NCBI GenBank assembly: GCA_947630345.1
Contig: CANRHF010000143.1
Coordinates: 1-5,016 of the forward strand
Reading direction: 5' to 3'
Source of the DNA: an uncultured Oscillospiraceae bacterium
Lineage (GTDB): Bacteria; Bacillota; Clostridia; Oscillospirales; Oscillospiraceae
Length of the DNA: 5,016 nt
Shown: piece after piece, positions 1-5,016 of the stretch
Layout: each line of letters begins with the position of its first letter
Numbering within the stretch: the stretch's first letter is position 1
Program-made: the position numbers and the translations under genes
The notes under the pieces: generated by a model
The model's input: only the letters and a program-made list of their open reading frames with translations
What the model was told of the DNA's origin: nothing
Database searches by the model: none

Positions 1-71
1 ATTTCATGTTCCGGCGCGGGCAATTCCAAATCCGCGTAATAGTATTGCTCCCGTCCGGGATGTTCGTTCAT
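1..71 (-). CDS. Unrecognised protein, N-terminal fragment (cut by window edge)
   Basis: Reading leftwards from an ATG at 71-69, 23 codons stay open to the window edge, giving MNEHPGREQYYYADLELPAP and then EHE. An in-frame TAA lies 6 codons upstream (92-90), so the ATG is the first standard start in this frame. There is no clear Shine-Dalgarno sequence in front of it, which weakens the call. The fragment is acidic and tyrosine-rich, with no motif I recognise, so I assign no function. It has the same orientation as the tRNA-Ser gene but is separated from it by a terminator and a second inverted repeat, so it would be a separate transcription unit. It could also be a degraded gene or chance; the plus strand is open here too (from about base 3) but without a convincing start. 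Confidence 0.4.
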   Translation of the reverse strand, partial: MNEHPGREQYYYADLELPAPEHE

Positions 72-121
72 CAGTTCTGTATTCAGTTGTTACTTGGGTT
101 CGTATCTATCTTCAAAGGGAA

Positions 122-168
122 AAAGCCGTTTTTTCATCTACAAATTTGAAACTTCGCAAAACGGCTTT
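122..168 (-). repeat. 11-bp inverted repeat, possible second terminator on the minus strand
   Basis: AAAGCCGTTTT at 122-132 is perfectly complementary to AAAACGGCTTT at 158-168. The 25-base interior can form a smaller inner stem (TTTCA 132-136 with TGAAA 147-151, competing for base 132). Read on the minus strand the right-hand arm ends in five T residues (ACGGCTTTTT), so it could act as a backup terminator for transcripts passing the tRNA terminator. Read on the plus strand no T-run follows, so it would not terminate there. The large loop makes it weaker than the neighbouring hairpin; it may simply be an inverted repeat of unknown role. Confidence 0.5.
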
Positions 169-174
169 AGGGCA

Positions 175-206
175 GCAAAAAAGCCCGATAAAATCGGGCT
201 TTTTGC
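175..206 (-). terminator. Rho-independent terminator for tRNA-Ser, bidirectional in form
   Basis: AAAAAGCCCGAT (178-189) and ATCGGGCTTTTT (193-204) form a perfect 12-bp stem with a 3-base loop. The stem can be extended by a GC pair at 175-176/205-206 with one bulged A. The flanking A-run and T-run give a U-tract on either strand. It lies about 30 bases beyond the 3' end of the minus-strand tRNA, which is where that transcript should end. The symmetric form could also stop plus-strand transcription coming from the left. Confidence 0.85.
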
Positions 207-234
207 CGGGTACATCTTTTTCGTACCCTTTTGA

Positions 235-326
235 TGGCGGAGAAGGAGGGATTTGAACCCTCGATACCCTTTTGGGGTATACACGATTTCCAATCGTGCG
301 CGCTCGGCCAGCTACGCGACTTCTCC
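235..326 (-). tRNA. tRNA-Ser, anticodon GGA
   Basis: On the minus strand the gene begins GGAGAAG (326-320), which pairs with CTTCTCC at the 3' end (245-239), followed by a discriminator G and an encoded CCA (237-235). The anticodon stem CACGA/TCGTG encloses the loop TTGGAAA, placing anticodon GGA at 291-289, which reads UCC and UCU serine codons. A long variable arm (TACCCC-AAAA-GGGTA) gives the class-II shape expected of tRNA-Ser, and the T arm contains GGTTCAAATCC. At 92 bases it has the normal size. It has its own promoter and terminator, so it is a single-gene unit divergent from the cobalamin operon. Confidence 0.97.
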
Positions 327-333
327 CTGTCCA

Positions 334-359
334 GCCCGAATATCATACCCTATTCGGGC
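334..359. repeat. 9-bp perfect inverted repeat over the tRNA promoter -10 box
   Basis: GCCCGAATA (334-342) is the exact reverse complement of TATTCGGGC (351-359), with 8 bases between. The centre lies over the -10 box of the tRNA-Ser promoter; one arm is in the spacer and the other reaches the expected start site. Because transcription would start near base 335, most of the repeat is not in the RNA, so it is better read as a DNA-level element, such as an operator or a cruciform-forming site, than as an RNA hairpin. No known operator consensus was recognised. Confidence 0.6.
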
Positions 360-370
360 CGGTTTGTCAA
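342..370 (-). promoter_or_regulatory. Sigma-70/SigA-type promoter of tRNA-Ser
   Basis: On the minus strand there is a perfect -35 box TTGACA (370-365), a 17-base spacer and a -10 box TATGAT (347-342; 5 of 6 match TATAAT). Transcription should start near 335, about 9 bases before the mature tRNA 5' end, so the leader is very short. A- and T-rich tracts at about 376-396, just upstream of the -35 box, could serve as an UP element, as is common for stable-RNA genes. The match to consensus and the position make this a strong call. Confidence 0.85.
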
Positions 371-426
371 GTCCCAATTTTTCGTCCCGCTAAAAATCGC
401 TCCATTTTCTCATCTTTCCAATCTCA

Positions 427-456
427 TTGACAAGGAGACGGAAAAATGGTATAGTA
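427..456 (+). promoter_or_regulatory. Promoter of the cobalamin operon
   Basis: A perfect -35 box TTGACA lies at 427-432 and a -10 box TATAGT (5 of 6 to TATAAT) at 451-456, with an 18-base spacer. The predicted start near 463 lies just ahead of the riboswitch, as expected for a leader-controlled operon. It points away from the tRNA-Ser promoter; the roughly 56 bases between the two -35 boxes (371-426) are AT-rich and hold no feature I can name. Confidence 0.75.
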
Positions 457-474
457 ATGGTACAATTAAAGACC

Positions 475-650
475 TGAGTGCCCCTTGGCCCGGTTCGGAC
501 CCTGGGGAGAATAGGGAATCCGGTGCGAATCCGGAACGGTACCGCCGCTGTATGCGCGGAGGTTGGCAGCAGGACGAAAGTCGGTCATTGGCGCAAGCTG
601 AGAAGGCGCTGTCAAACCTGGGAGGCGCAAGTCAGAAGACCTGCTTGGGT
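475..650 (+). promoter_or_regulatory. Cobalamin (adenosylcobalamin-type) riboswitch aptamer
   Basis: The conserved core is clear: AATAGGGAATCCGGTGCGAAT starts at 510, with its stem TCCGG 519-523 pairing CCGGA 531-535. It is followed by ACCGCCGCTGT (541-551) and the 3' box AGAAGACCTGC (634-644). The intervening P6-like arm folds well: TGCGC 553-557 with GCGCA 625-629; AGGTTGGCAGC 560-570 with GCTGTCAAACCT 608-619 (one G-U pair and one bulged A); and a GAC-GAAA-GTC hairpin at 573-582. A small hairpin GGT-TCGG-ACC (492-501) precedes the core. Binding of a B12 coenzyme to this RNA class normally lowers expression of downstream genes, here a B12 biosynthesis operon. The outer limits are approximate because I could not assign helix P1 firmly. 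Confidence 0.93.
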
Positions 651-653
651 GAT

Positions 654-672
654 GGCCCTCTTGGATAGGGTC
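654..672 (+). promoter_or_regulatory. Candidate P13-like hairpin of the riboswitch
   Basis: GGCCCT (654-659) pairs with AGGGTC (667-672), including one G-U pair, around a 7-base loop CTTGGAT (660-666). It lies between the aptamer 3' box and the terminator, where cobalamin riboswitches commonly carry a hairpin that makes a kissing contact with loop L5. GGAT at 663-666 could pair with ATCC at 529-532 at the edge of L5. The position and the short complementarity support this, but the contact is inference. Confidence 0.45.
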
Positions 673-694
673 GGATTGTGTGCGGAAATGCGGC

Positions 695-722
695 CGCGGC
701 AGCTTTGACTGCCGCGTTTTTT
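695..722 (+). terminator. Riboswitch-controlled intrinsic terminator in the leader
   Basis: CGCGGCAG (695-702) and CTGCCGCG (709-716) form a perfect 8-bp stem with loop CTTTGA, followed directly by six T residues (717-722) and then ATTTT. It sits after the cobalamin aptamer and 18 bases before the cobD start, so it is the likely expression platform: B12-bound RNA lets it form and stops transcription, while unbound RNA should prevent it. I did not find an obvious competing antiterminator helix by eye. Confidence 0.9.
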
Positions 723-727
723 ATTTT

Positions 728-735
728 GGGGGTGA
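728..735 (+). promoter_or_regulatory. Ribosome binding site that fixes the cobD start
   Basis: GGGGGTGA matches the GGAGGTGA-type anti-16S site with one difference. It leaves 7 bases between the G-rich core (728-732) and the TTG at 740. It starts 5 bases after the terminator T-run, so ribosomes can load only on transcripts that have escaped termination. It supports TTG 740 over the in-frame GTG at 680, which lies inside the leader. Confidence 0.7.
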
Positions 736-739
736 GGAC

Positions 740-1798
740 TTGGTCCTGAGCGGCTACGGGCACGGCGGGGACATTTACCGGAATCAGGTCCGGCTGGACT
801 TTTCCGCCAATGTCAACCCCCTGGGGACCCCGCCGGAGGTCCGGGAGGCGGTACGGAAGGCTGCTGAGTTCCTGGCCCCCTACCCCGACCCCTACTGCGG
901 CGCCCTCCGGGCCAAGCTGGCCGCCCGACTGGGGGTGGAAGAGAACGCCATCCTCTGTGGAAACGGAGCGGCGGAGCTGATCTACTCCTTTGCCCTGGCC
1001 TTGGCGCCCCGGCGAGCTCTGGTGCCTGTGCCCAGCTTTTCGGAGTACGCAGCCGCTTTGGACGCGGCGGGGTGCCGGGTCCTTCCCTTTCCCCTACCCC
1101 GGGAGCGAGGCTTCCAAGTGGGCGAAGAAATTCTCTCCGCCATCAGCCGGGATGTGGACGCCCTGATCCTGTGCAACCCCAACAACCCCACGGGCCAGTG
1201 TGTTGCCCCCGGCCTGCTGGTCCGAATCTTGGAGCGGTGCCGGGAAACCGGGTGCTTCCTACTGCTGGACGAGTGCTTTTTAAGCCTTGCGGACCGGGAA
1301 GCAGCCTTCTCTCTCCTGCCCCTCCTGGCTCCCGGCGATCCGGTGGTGATCCTGCGGGCCTTCACCAAGCTCTACGGCATGGCGGGGCTGCGTCTGGGCT
1401 ACTGCGTCTGCCGAAACCCGGCGCTTCTGGAGCGAATGTCCCGGTTTCAGCAGCCCTGGAACGTCTCCACCCCCGCCCAGGCGGCGGGGCTGGCGGCTCT
1501 GGACTGCGGAGACTTTGTCCGGGAGACCCTTGCCCTCCTTTCCGAGGAACGGCGGTTCCTGGAGGCGGGGCTCCGGGAGTTGGGCATTCCTTTTCTTCCG
1601 AGTAAGGTAAATTTTCTGCTCCTCCAGGGGGATGCCGACTGGGGAGCGCGGCTCCTGGCCCAGGGAATTTTGATCCGGCGCTGCGGAAACTACCCCGGGC
1701 TGACGGCGCGGGATTACCGCGTCGCCGTCCGCACCCGCCCGGAAAACCGGGCCCTGCTGGCCGCCCTAGCTTCTTTAAAAAACCGCAAGGAGGAATGA
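740..1798 (+). CDS. cobD: L-threonine-O-3-phosphate decarboxylase (CobD)
   Basis: A PLP-dependent fold-type I enzyme of the aminotransferase I/II superfamily. CobD decarboxylates L-threonine phosphate to (R)-1-amino-2-propanol phosphate, the linker joined to the corrin ring by CbiB. From TTG 740 the protein has 352 residues, near the usual CobD length. Visible features are GYGHGGDIY (5-13), typical of CobD N-termini; FSANVNPLG (21-29); CGNGAAELIY (73-82); CNPNNPTG (145-152); D177 in LLLDECF, placed to contact the PLP ring nitrogen; FTKLYGMAGLRLGY (208-221), with K210 the expected PLP-binding lysine; and RVAVRTR near the C-terminus, where substrate-carboxylate arginines lie. It is the first gene after the riboswitch terminator and ends 4 bases before cbiA. 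Histidinol-phosphate aminotransferase (HisC) is the main relative to exclude; the HGG N-terminus and the cobalamin operon favour CobD. Confidence 0.92.
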   Translation: MVLSGYGHGGDIYRNQVRLDFSANVNPLGTPPEVREAVRKAAEFLAPYPDPYCGALRAKLAARLGVEENAILCGNGAAELIYSFALALAPRRALVPVPSFSEYAAALDAAGCRVLPFPLPRERGFQVGEEILSAISRDVDALILCNPNNPTGQCVAPGLLVRILERCRETGCFLLLDECFLSLADREAAFSLLPLLAPGDPVVILRAFTKLYGMAGLRLGYCVCRNPALLERMSRFQQPWNVSTPAQAAGLAALDCGDFVRETLALLSEERRFLEAGLRELGIPFLPSKVNFLLLQGDADWGARLLAQGILIRRCGNYPGLTARDYRVAVRTRPENRALLAALASLKNRKEE

Positions 1799-1802
1799 TC
1801 AA

Positions 1803-3434
1803 ATGCCGGAAAACAGCTACTCCTTTTTTCAAAATACCGCCTGCAAATACTTCCCCTGCCACAAAACCGGGCACCCAGAGGATTTTAACTGCCTGTTCTG
1901 TTACTGCCCCCTCTACGCCCTGGGGGACCGGTGCGGCGGCAATTTCCGCTACACCGCCAAAGGAATCAAGGACTGCTCTAACTGCCTGGTCCCTCACAGT
2001 CCCGGAGGATATCAGCGGATCTTGAGCCGGTTTTCCGACATCTCCGCCCTGGCCAGCCGCCCGGGAGAGCCGCCCGCCAGAACCCTCGGTACCCCCAGGG
2101 TCCTGCTGGCGGGGGTGCATAGCGGCTGCGGCAAGACCACTGTCACCTGCGCCGTTTTGCAGGCGCTGGTCCATCGGGGGCTGAAGGTGGGCGCCTTCAA
2201 ATGCGGCCCGGACTACATCGACCCCATGTTCCACAGCCGGATCATCGGCGCCAAAAGCGCCAATCTGGACAGCTTTTTCCTGGATGAGAATACCCTATGC
2301 TATCTTTTGGCGAAAAACAGCCAAGATCGGAATGTGAGCATCCTTGAGGGGGTCATGGGCTACTACGATGGCCGGGGCCTGGATTCCACCCAGGGCAGCA
2401 CCTATGAAATTGCCCGGATCACTTCAACGCCCACAGTACTGGTAGTGGACGCCCGGGGAGTCTCCCTTTCAGTGCTGGCGGCCATTCAGGGCTTCGCAGG
2501 TTTCCGGCCGGACAGCGGCATACGAGGCGTGATTCTGAATCAGTGCGGGGAGCGGGCCTATGGACCCCTCCGGGAGGCGATCCTTCGGCAGTTTGACGGC
2601 AGGATCCGGCCTTTGGGGTATCTTCCCCGGCTGCCGGAGGCGGCGCTGGAGAGCCGCCACCTGGGTCTGGTCACCGCTCAGGAGATCGGAAATCTCCGGG
2701 AAAAGCTGGCGCTGCTGGCCGCCCAGGCGGAAAAAACCATCGATCTGGAGGGCCTGCTGGAGCTGGCCCGGACGGCCCCCGCGCCGGAATACACGCCGAT
2801 CGTCTTCCCCCGCCTGCCCCAGGCGCGGATCGCCGTGGCCCAGGACGCCGCCTTCTGCTTTTACTACGAGGACAATCTGACCGCCCTGCGGGAGCTGGGG
2901 GCCGAGCTGGCGCCCTTCAGCCCCCTGACGGACCCGGCCCTGCCGGAGAATATCCAGGGCCTGTACCTCGGGGGCGGCTATCCGGAACTGTACGCCGAGG
3001 TGCTGTCGAAAAATGGCTCTCTCCGCTCCTCTGTCCGGGCGGCCCTGGAACGGGGCCTGCCCTGCGTCGCCGAGTGCGGGGGCCTTCTCTACCTGGCGGA
3101 GTCCTTACATGGCCATCCCATGGTGGGCTTCCTGCCGGGAAACGGGGAAAACACGGGGAAGCTGACCCGCTTTGGCTATGTCACGTTGACCCCCAAGGCG
3201 GACAGCCTCCTGTTCCGGGCCGGGGAGCCGGTCCCCGCCCACGAATTTCACTACTATGACCTGCCCGATCCCGGCAGCGCCCTGACTGCTAAAAAGGCGG
3301 ACGGGCGCCAGTGGGACTGCGGCTTCGCCACGCCCCGGCTCTACGCCGGATTCCCCCACATCCACTTCTATGCCCGCCCGGCCCTGGCGGAGCGGTTCTA
3401 CCGGGCCTGTTTGGAGGAAAAGAACCATGTTTGA
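1803..3434 (+). CDS. cbiA: Cobyrinate a,c-diamide synthase (CbiA) with N-terminal cysteine-rich domain
   Basis: The protein has 543 residues against roughly 450-460 for typical CbiA, because about 95 residues are added at the N-terminus. Residues 1-75 form a cysteine-rich small domain with C14, C19, C30, C33, C35, C44, C58 and C61, resembling the small Cys-rich family (PF04071-like, from memory) found near cobalamin genes; its role is unknown and metal binding is inference. The CbiA part follows: P-loop GVHSGCGKTT (104-113, K111), KCGPDYIDPMFH (133-144), EGVMGYYDG (182-190), then a class-I glutamine amidotransferase domain with ECGGLLYL (nucleophile C425) and FPHIHF (catalytic H519). CbiA uses ATP and glutamine to amidate carboxylates a and c of cobyrinate in the cytoplasm. 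AAGGAGG at 1787-1793 sits 9 bases before the ATG. An ATG at 1795 is in another frame and stops at 2025. The CDS overlaps cbiC by 8 bases. Confidence 0.93.
   Translation: MPENSYSFFQNTACKYFPCHKTGHPEDFNCLFCYCPLYALGDRCGGNFRYTAKGIKDCSNCLVPHSPGGYQRILSRFSDISALASRPGEPPARTLGTPRVLLAGVHSGCGKTTVTCAVLQALVHRGLKVGAFKCGPDYIDPMFHSRIIGAKSANLDSFFLDENTLCYLLAKNSQDRNVSILEGVMGYYDGRGLDSTQGSTYEIARITSTPTVLVVDARGVSLSVLAAIQGFAGFRPDSGIRGVILNQCGERAYGPLREAILRQFDGRIRPLGYLPRLPEAALESRHLGLVTAQEIGNLREKLALLAAQAEKTIDLEGLLELARTAPAPEYTPIVFPRLPQARIAVAQDAAFCFYYEDNLTALRELGAELAPFSPLTDPALPENIQGLYLGGGYPELYAEVLSKNGSLRSSVRAALERGLPCVAECGGLLYLAESLHGHPMVGFLPGNGENTGKLTRFGYVTLTPKADSLLFRAGEPVPAHEFHYYDLPDPGSALTAKKADGRQWDCGFATPRLYAGFPHIHFYARPALAERFYRACLEEKNHV
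3413..3417 (+). promoter_or_regulatory. Ribosome binding site that fixes the cbiC start
   Basis: GGAGG lies inside the last codons of cbiA, 9 bases before ATG 3427. It favours that ATG over the in-frame upstream ATG at 3370, which would add 19 residues of cbiA-overlapping sequence without CbiC character. Confidence 0.75.
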
Positions 3435-4050
3435 AATTAGAACGCCTATGGAAATTGAAAACCGGAGCATGGAGATCATCACAGCGCTTCTCGGAGACCG
3501 GTCCATTGCCCCGGAAAACGAGGCGGTGGTCAAGCGGGTCATCCACACCACCGCCGACTTTGACTACGCCGACAACCTCCGCTTCTCCCCCGGCGCGGTG
3601 GAAAAAGGTCTTTCCGCACTGAGAGCCGGCTGCGATATCGTGACGGACACCACCATGGCCCTTGCCGGCATCAACAAGACCGCGCTTGCCAAGCTGGGGG
3701 GCCAGGTTCACTGCTTTATCGCCGACCCCGACGTGGCCCTACAAGCCAAGGCCCGGGGCGTCACCCGCTCCTACGCGGCCATGGAGAAGGCGGCCCAGCT
3801 GGAAAAGCCCTGTATCTTCGCCATCGGCAACGCCCCCACGGCCCTGCTGTCCCTCCACGACCTGATGGCCCAGGGGAAGCTGGCGCCGGAGCTGATCATC
3901 GGGGTCCCGGTGGGCTTCGTCAACGTGGTGGAGAGCAAGGAGTTACTCTTGTCCGACGATGTTCCCTACATCGTCGCCCTGGGAAGGAAGGGCGGCAGCA
4001 ACGTGGCCGCCGCCATCTGCAACGCCCTGCTCTACCAAATCGCGAGATGA
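3427..4050 (+). CDS. cbiC: Cobalt-precorrin-8 methylmutase (CbiC)
   Basis: CbiC moves the methyl group from C11 to C12 of cobalt-precorrin-8, giving cobyrinate, the substrate of CbiA encoded just upstream. The 207-residue length is normal for the CbiC/CobH family. Visible features are the opening PMEIENRSMEII (7-18); VIHTTADFDYADNL (38-51), in which H40 matches the conserved catalytic histidine; DTTMALAGIN (74-83); CFIADPDV (96-103); TRSYAAM (113-119); GNAPTAL (134-140); and GVPVGFVNVVESKE (159-172). The start at 3427 is chosen for its GGAGG site and because the family signature begins there. The gene overlaps cbiA by 8 bases and cbiD by 4. The aerobic counterpart CobH has the same fold; neighbouring cbiD indicates the cobalt-first anaerobic route. 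Confidence 0.96.
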   Translation: MFEIRTPMEIENRSMEIITALLGDRSIAPENEAVVKRVIHTTADFDYADNLRFSPGAVEKGLSALRAGCDIVTDTTMALAGINKTALAKLGGQVHCFIADPDVALQAKARGVTRSYAAMEKAAQLEKPCIFAIGNAPTALLSLHDLMAQGKLAPELIIGVPVGFVNVVESKELLLSDDVPYIVALGRKGGSNVAAAICNALLYQIAR

Positions 4051-5016
4051 TGGAGGAATACATCGTCAAGGAGGGCAAGCGCCTCCGGCTGGGCTATACC
4101 ACCGGCTCCTGCGCCGCTGCCGCGGCCAAGGCGGCGGCCTGGATGCTGCTCACCGGCCGGCCCCGTGAAATGATTGGTCTGATCACCCCCAAAGGCATCC
4201 GGCTGGAACTGGAAGTGACGGACATCTCCATGGAACCGGGGCGGGTCTCCTGCGCCGTGGTCAAGGACGGCGGGGACGACCCGGACATCACCACCGGCGC
4301 CCACATCACCGCCACGGTCGTCCGGGCAACCCGGCCCGGGGTGGAAATATTGGGCGGGCCGGGGGTTGGCCGGGTCACGAAACCGGGGCTGGACCAGCCC
4401 GTGGGCGCGGCGGCCATCAACTCCGTCCCCCGGCGGATGATCCGAGAGAATGTGGAGGAGGTCTGCCGCCTGCTGGATGAGCCAGGCGGGCTGACCGTCA
4501 CCATTTCCGTGCCGGGCGGCGGGGAGCTGGCGAAAAAGACCTTCAATCCCCGGCTGGGCATCGAGGGCGGCATCTCCATTTTGGGCACCACCGGCATGGT
4601 GGAGCCCATGAGCGACCAGGCGCTGATCGACACTATTCGGGTGGAGCTGCGTCAGCGCCGGGCCACCGGGGCAGAATACGCGCTGCTGACCCCCGGAAAT
4701 TACGGCGCGGATTTTCTGCGGGACGGTCTGGGCGTGGATCCAGTGAAATCGGTGCAGGTGTCCAATTTCATTGGGGACAGTCTGGACCTGTGCCGGGAGC
4801 TGGGCTTCCGGGGCGCGGTGCTGGTGGGCCATGTGGGCAAGCTGGTGAAGCTGGCCGGCGGGATGCTGAACACCCACTCCAAATACGGCGACTGCCGGAT
4901 GCCCCTGCTCACCGCCCAGGCCGCCGCCTGCGGCGTCTCCTCCGATACGGCCCAGGCCATGCTCTCCGCCGTCACCTGTGACGAGGCCATCCGCATTGCC
5001 CGGGAGGCGGGGGTGA
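4047..5016 (+). CDS. cbiD: Cobalt-precorrin-5B C1-methyltransferase (CbiD), 3' end cut off
   Basis: CbiD transfers a methyl from S-adenosylmethionine to C1 of cobalt-precorrin-5B, a step specific to the anaerobic pathway, and is unrelated to the other corrin methyltransferases. The frame is open for 323 codons to the window edge; the final GTGA is out of phase as a stop (GTG plus one base), so some 40-60 residues are probably missing from a usual length near 370. Visible motifs are LGYTTGSCAAAAAKAA (15-30), KDGGDDPDITTGAHI (73-87), GGPGVGRVTKPGL (103-115), GAAAINSVPRRMI (120-132), FNPRLGIEGGISILGTTG (166-183), TPGNYG (215-220) and GHVGKLVKLAGGMLNTHS (261-278). The start is either of two tandem ATGs; the first (4047) overlaps the cbiC stop as ATGA. 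No strong ribosome binding site precedes it, suggesting coupling to cbiC translation. Confidence 0.96.
   Translation, partial: MMEEYIVKEGKRLRLGYTTGSCAAAAAKAAAWMLLTGRPREMIGLITPKGIRLELEVTDISMEPGRVSCAVVKDGGDDPDITTGAHITATVVRATRPGVEILGGPGVGRVTKPGLDQPVGAAAINSVPRRMIRENVEEVCRLLDEPGGLTVTISVPGGGELAKKTFNPRLGIEGGISILGTTGMVEPMSDQALIDTIRVELRQRRATGAEYALLTPGNYGADFLRDGLGVDPVKSVQVSNFIGDSLDLCRELGFRGAVLVGHVGKLVKLAGGMLNTHSKYGDCRMPLLTAQAAACGVSSDTAQAMLSAVTCDEAIRIAREAGV

Noticed and set aside
231..668. Plus-strand open frame of 145 codons through the tRNA and leader.
   Set aside because: It runs across the tRNA-Ser gene (antisense), both promoters and the riboswitch, and has no ribosome binding site or protein-like character.
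690..697. GCGGCCGC palindrome in the leader.
   Set aside because: It overlaps the base of the terminator stem by chance in GC-rich sequence; no independent role is apparent.
1795..2025. Alternative ATG at 1795 giving a 76-codon frame just before cbiA.
   Set aside because: It is out of frame with CbiA, has only 1 base between AGGAGG and ATG, and gives a low-complexity product; ATG 1803 has proper spacing and the real protein.
1362..2234. Long minus-strand open frame (290 codons) opposite cobD and cbiA, and similar minus-strand frames opposite cbiC and cbiD (3105-3711, 4032-4877).
   Set aside because: They lie wholly opposite genes with clear family motifs, are rich in Pro, Gly, Ala and Arg as expected of antisense frames in GC-rich DNA, and show no recognisable domain.
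5010..5016. The window ends in GTGA, which looks like a TGA stop for cbiD.
   Set aside because: In the cbiD frame the bases read GGG GTG A, so TGA is out of phase and the gene continues beyond the window.
1..5016. CRISPR arrays, insertion sequences, transposases, toxin-antitoxin or defence genes.
   Set aside because: I saw no spaced direct repeats, no transposase motifs and no terminal inverted repeats with target duplications; the right 85% of the window is fully explained by the B12 operon.

Overview
The window is GC-rich bacterial DNA that looks like an anaerobic, gut-type clostridial Firmicute, with Oscillospiraceae or a relative as the best guess. This rests on strong GGAGG-type ribosome binding sites, a TTG start, a class-II tRNA-Ser with encoded CCA, a cobalamin riboswitch with a Rho-independent terminator, and oxygen-independent cobalamin (B12) genes. 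Taxonomy is inference; no database comparison was possible.

Layout. Bases 1-71 hold the 5' end of an unrecognised minus-strand reading frame. Bases 122-204 hold two inverted repeats; the right one is a clean bidirectional terminator that ends the minus-strand tRNA-Ser(GGA) gene at 235-326. That tRNA has a near-consensus promoter at 342-370, with a perfect 9-bp inverted repeat lying across its -10 box. A divergent plus-strand promoter (427-456) drives a leader with a cobalamin riboswitch (about 475-650) and an intrinsic terminator (695-722).

Four tightly packed plus-strand genes follow and fill the rest of the window: cobD (740-1798), a cysteine-rich-domain/CbiA fusion (1803-3434), cbiC (3427-4050) and cbiD (4047 to the edge, cut off). 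Spacings are +4, -8 and -4 bases, so this is one operon, probably translationally coupled at the last two junctions.

How the genes work together. CbiD puts a methyl on C1 of cobalt-precorrin-5B. CbiC moves the C11 methyl to C12 to give cobyrinate. CbiA amidates the a and c side chains. CobD makes aminopropanol phosphate for the nucleotide-loop linker. The riboswitch should switch the set off when B12 is plentiful. The rest of the pathway probably continues beyond the right edge.

Most of the window is an ordinary, well-built B12 operon, and I see no new defence, mobile or RNA system. The least routine points are the N-terminal eight-cysteine domain fused to CbiA, the inverted repeat over the tRNA promoter, and the unknown frame at the left edge.
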